Assembly: GCA_028716125.1 (NCBI GenBank)
Contig: JAQUQK010000021.1
Span: 7,977-14,773, forward strand
Direction: 5' to 3'
Length of the DNA: 6,797 nt
DNA from: Thermoplasmatota archaeon
Lineage (GTDB): Archaea; Thermoplasmatota; JAQUQK01
The notes under the pieces were generated by a model, which was not told where the DNA came from, did no database searches, and was given only the letters and a program-made list of their open reading frames with translations. A program made the position numbers and the translations under genes. Positions 6,208-6,797 of the stretch are shown one piece after another. Position 1 is the stretch's first letter. Each line of letters begins with the position of its first letter.

Positions 6208-6797
6208 AGTTTTTTCCTCTTTCCAAACGCCTTTTTCCCAGTCAGTCATTTTTTCCTGCTTTGAAATTATGTTCGTGCAGACTATGTCACCAGTGACGTT
6301 TGCGACCGTGTGGAACATGTCGATTATTACATAAATCCCCATGACAAGCCCAATGGTTTCAAACGGCAATCCAACGGAGCCGAGCGATATTGTGAGAGTG
6401 ATGAGCCCGCCCATCGGAACGCCTGCAGTTCCTACTGCAGCCATTGTCGCCGCAATTATGAGAATGATCATTTGCGCAATGCTAAGTTCGACGCCAACAA
6501 TATTTGCCGCGAAAATTGAAATCGCCATGTGCCCTATTACTGTGCCGTTCATGTTTATTGTTGCGCCAAGGGGCAGGGTGAACGAGTAAAGGTCGCGGCT
6601 TATCCCGAAATTCTTGTCTGCGCACATCATAGTGACCGGCAGCGTACCGGAGCTGCTGCGCGTTATGAATGCAGTTAGCATCGCTTCCTTCGCGCCCTTG
6701 AAAAATTTTAGCGGGCTGATGCCGTATGATTTCAGCAATATAGAATACATCACGAAAAGAACTACAGAAATTGCCGCAACTTCGGTAATCAGCAGCT
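6148..6797 (-). CDS. SLC1/DAACS amino-acid:cation symporter, C-terminal half (5' end outside window)
   Basis: The frame runs open off the right edge, so the start is not seen; 215 codons plus a TAG stop are present, about half of a normal 400-430 residue member. Numbering from the GTG at 6753 as 1, it shows hairpin HP1 (TRSSSGTLPVT, 31-41), YSFTLPLGATINMNGT of TM7 (56-71), hairpin HP2 (GTAGVPMGG, 108-116) and TM8 (IDMFHTVANVTGD, 144-156). The match to archaeal Glt(Ph) is strong, so it should be an inner-membrane elevator transporter for an amino acid or dicarboxylate driven by Na+ or H+. Several key positions differ: the Arg equivalent to Glt(Ph) Arg397 is His148, Asp312 is Asn69, Asp390 is Tyr141 and Tyr317 is Gly74. 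The substrate may therefore not be aspartate. The charged tail (165-201) is cytoplasmic and its final part is encoded opposite the carboxypeptidase sorting signal. Confidence 0.92.
   Translation of the reverse strand, partial: LLITEVAAISVVLFVMYSILLKSYGISPLKFFKGAKEAMLTAFITRSSSGTLPVTMMCADKNFGISRDLYSFTLPLGATINMNGTVIGHMAISIFAANIVGVELSIAQMIILIIAATMAAVGTAGVPMGGLITLTISLGSVGLPFETIGLVMGIYVIIDMFHTVANVTGDIVCTNIISKQEKMTDWEKGVWKEEKTSAPPLPANQDHTQASGEGQ
6210..6254 (+). terminator. Oligo-T terminator cluster for the carboxypeptidase gene
   Basis: Immediately after the TGA at 6205-6207 there are three T runs on the plus strand: T6 at 6210-6215, T5 at 6232-6236 and T6 at 6249-6254. Archaeal RNA polymerase terminates at such U-tracts without needing a hairpin. 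The runs lie opposite Lys- and Glu-rich codons of the transporter tail, so codon composition alone could also explain them. Confidence 0.55.

Noticed and set aside
6423..6440. Inverted CTGCAG copies separated by six bases, a possible hairpin.
   Set aside because: It falls in conserved HP2-region coding sequence of the symporter, with ordinary codons and no T run after it.

Overview
The window looks like a chromosomal piece of an archaeon, most likely a euryarchaeon and plausibly Thermoplasmatota or a relative. Three things point there: a C-terminal PGF-CTERM sorting signal of the type cut by archaeosortase A, TATA-like boxes followed by very short leaders, and bare oligo-T runs where terminators should be. 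The transporter also closely resembles the archaeal Glt(Ph) type. No rRNA, tRNA, CRISPR array or insertion sequence is visible. The phylum is an inference from these features only.

Layout. On the minus strand, read from right to left, a YhaM-like OB-fold/HD 3'-5' exoribonuclease (4755-3733) is followed by two tandem paralogous lipoproteins (3672-1753, and 1685 to beyond the left edge). Each lipoprotein has a lipobox, a region resembling cell-wall-binding repeat 2, and a C25 (gingipain-like, clan CD) cysteine-peptidase domain with the His-Gly and Ser-Cys motifs intact. The left-hand copy has no stop codon inside the window. A 129-bp divergent promoter region (4756-4884) separates the exoribonuclease from a plus-strand M14 zinc carboxypeptidase (4885-6207), which has a signal peptide and a PGF-CTERM anchor. 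A minus-strand SLC1/DAACS amino-acid:cation symporter enters from the right edge and converges on it. Its last 19 codons and stop lie opposite the last 20 codons of the carboxypeptidase.

How the genes may work together. Two membrane-tethered endopeptidase-like lipoproteins, a surface-anchored carboxypeptidase and an amino-acid symporter fit an extracellular protein-degradation and uptake module: cut proteins at the surface, trim the peptides, import the amino acids. This is inference from gene content. The exoribonuclease is cytoplasmic and probably unrelated in function. The points most worth following are the divergence of the two C25 paralogs, the remodelled substrate and sodium sites of the symporter, and the in-register antisense overlap, with the carboxypeptidase's likely terminator lying inside the symporter's coding sequence.
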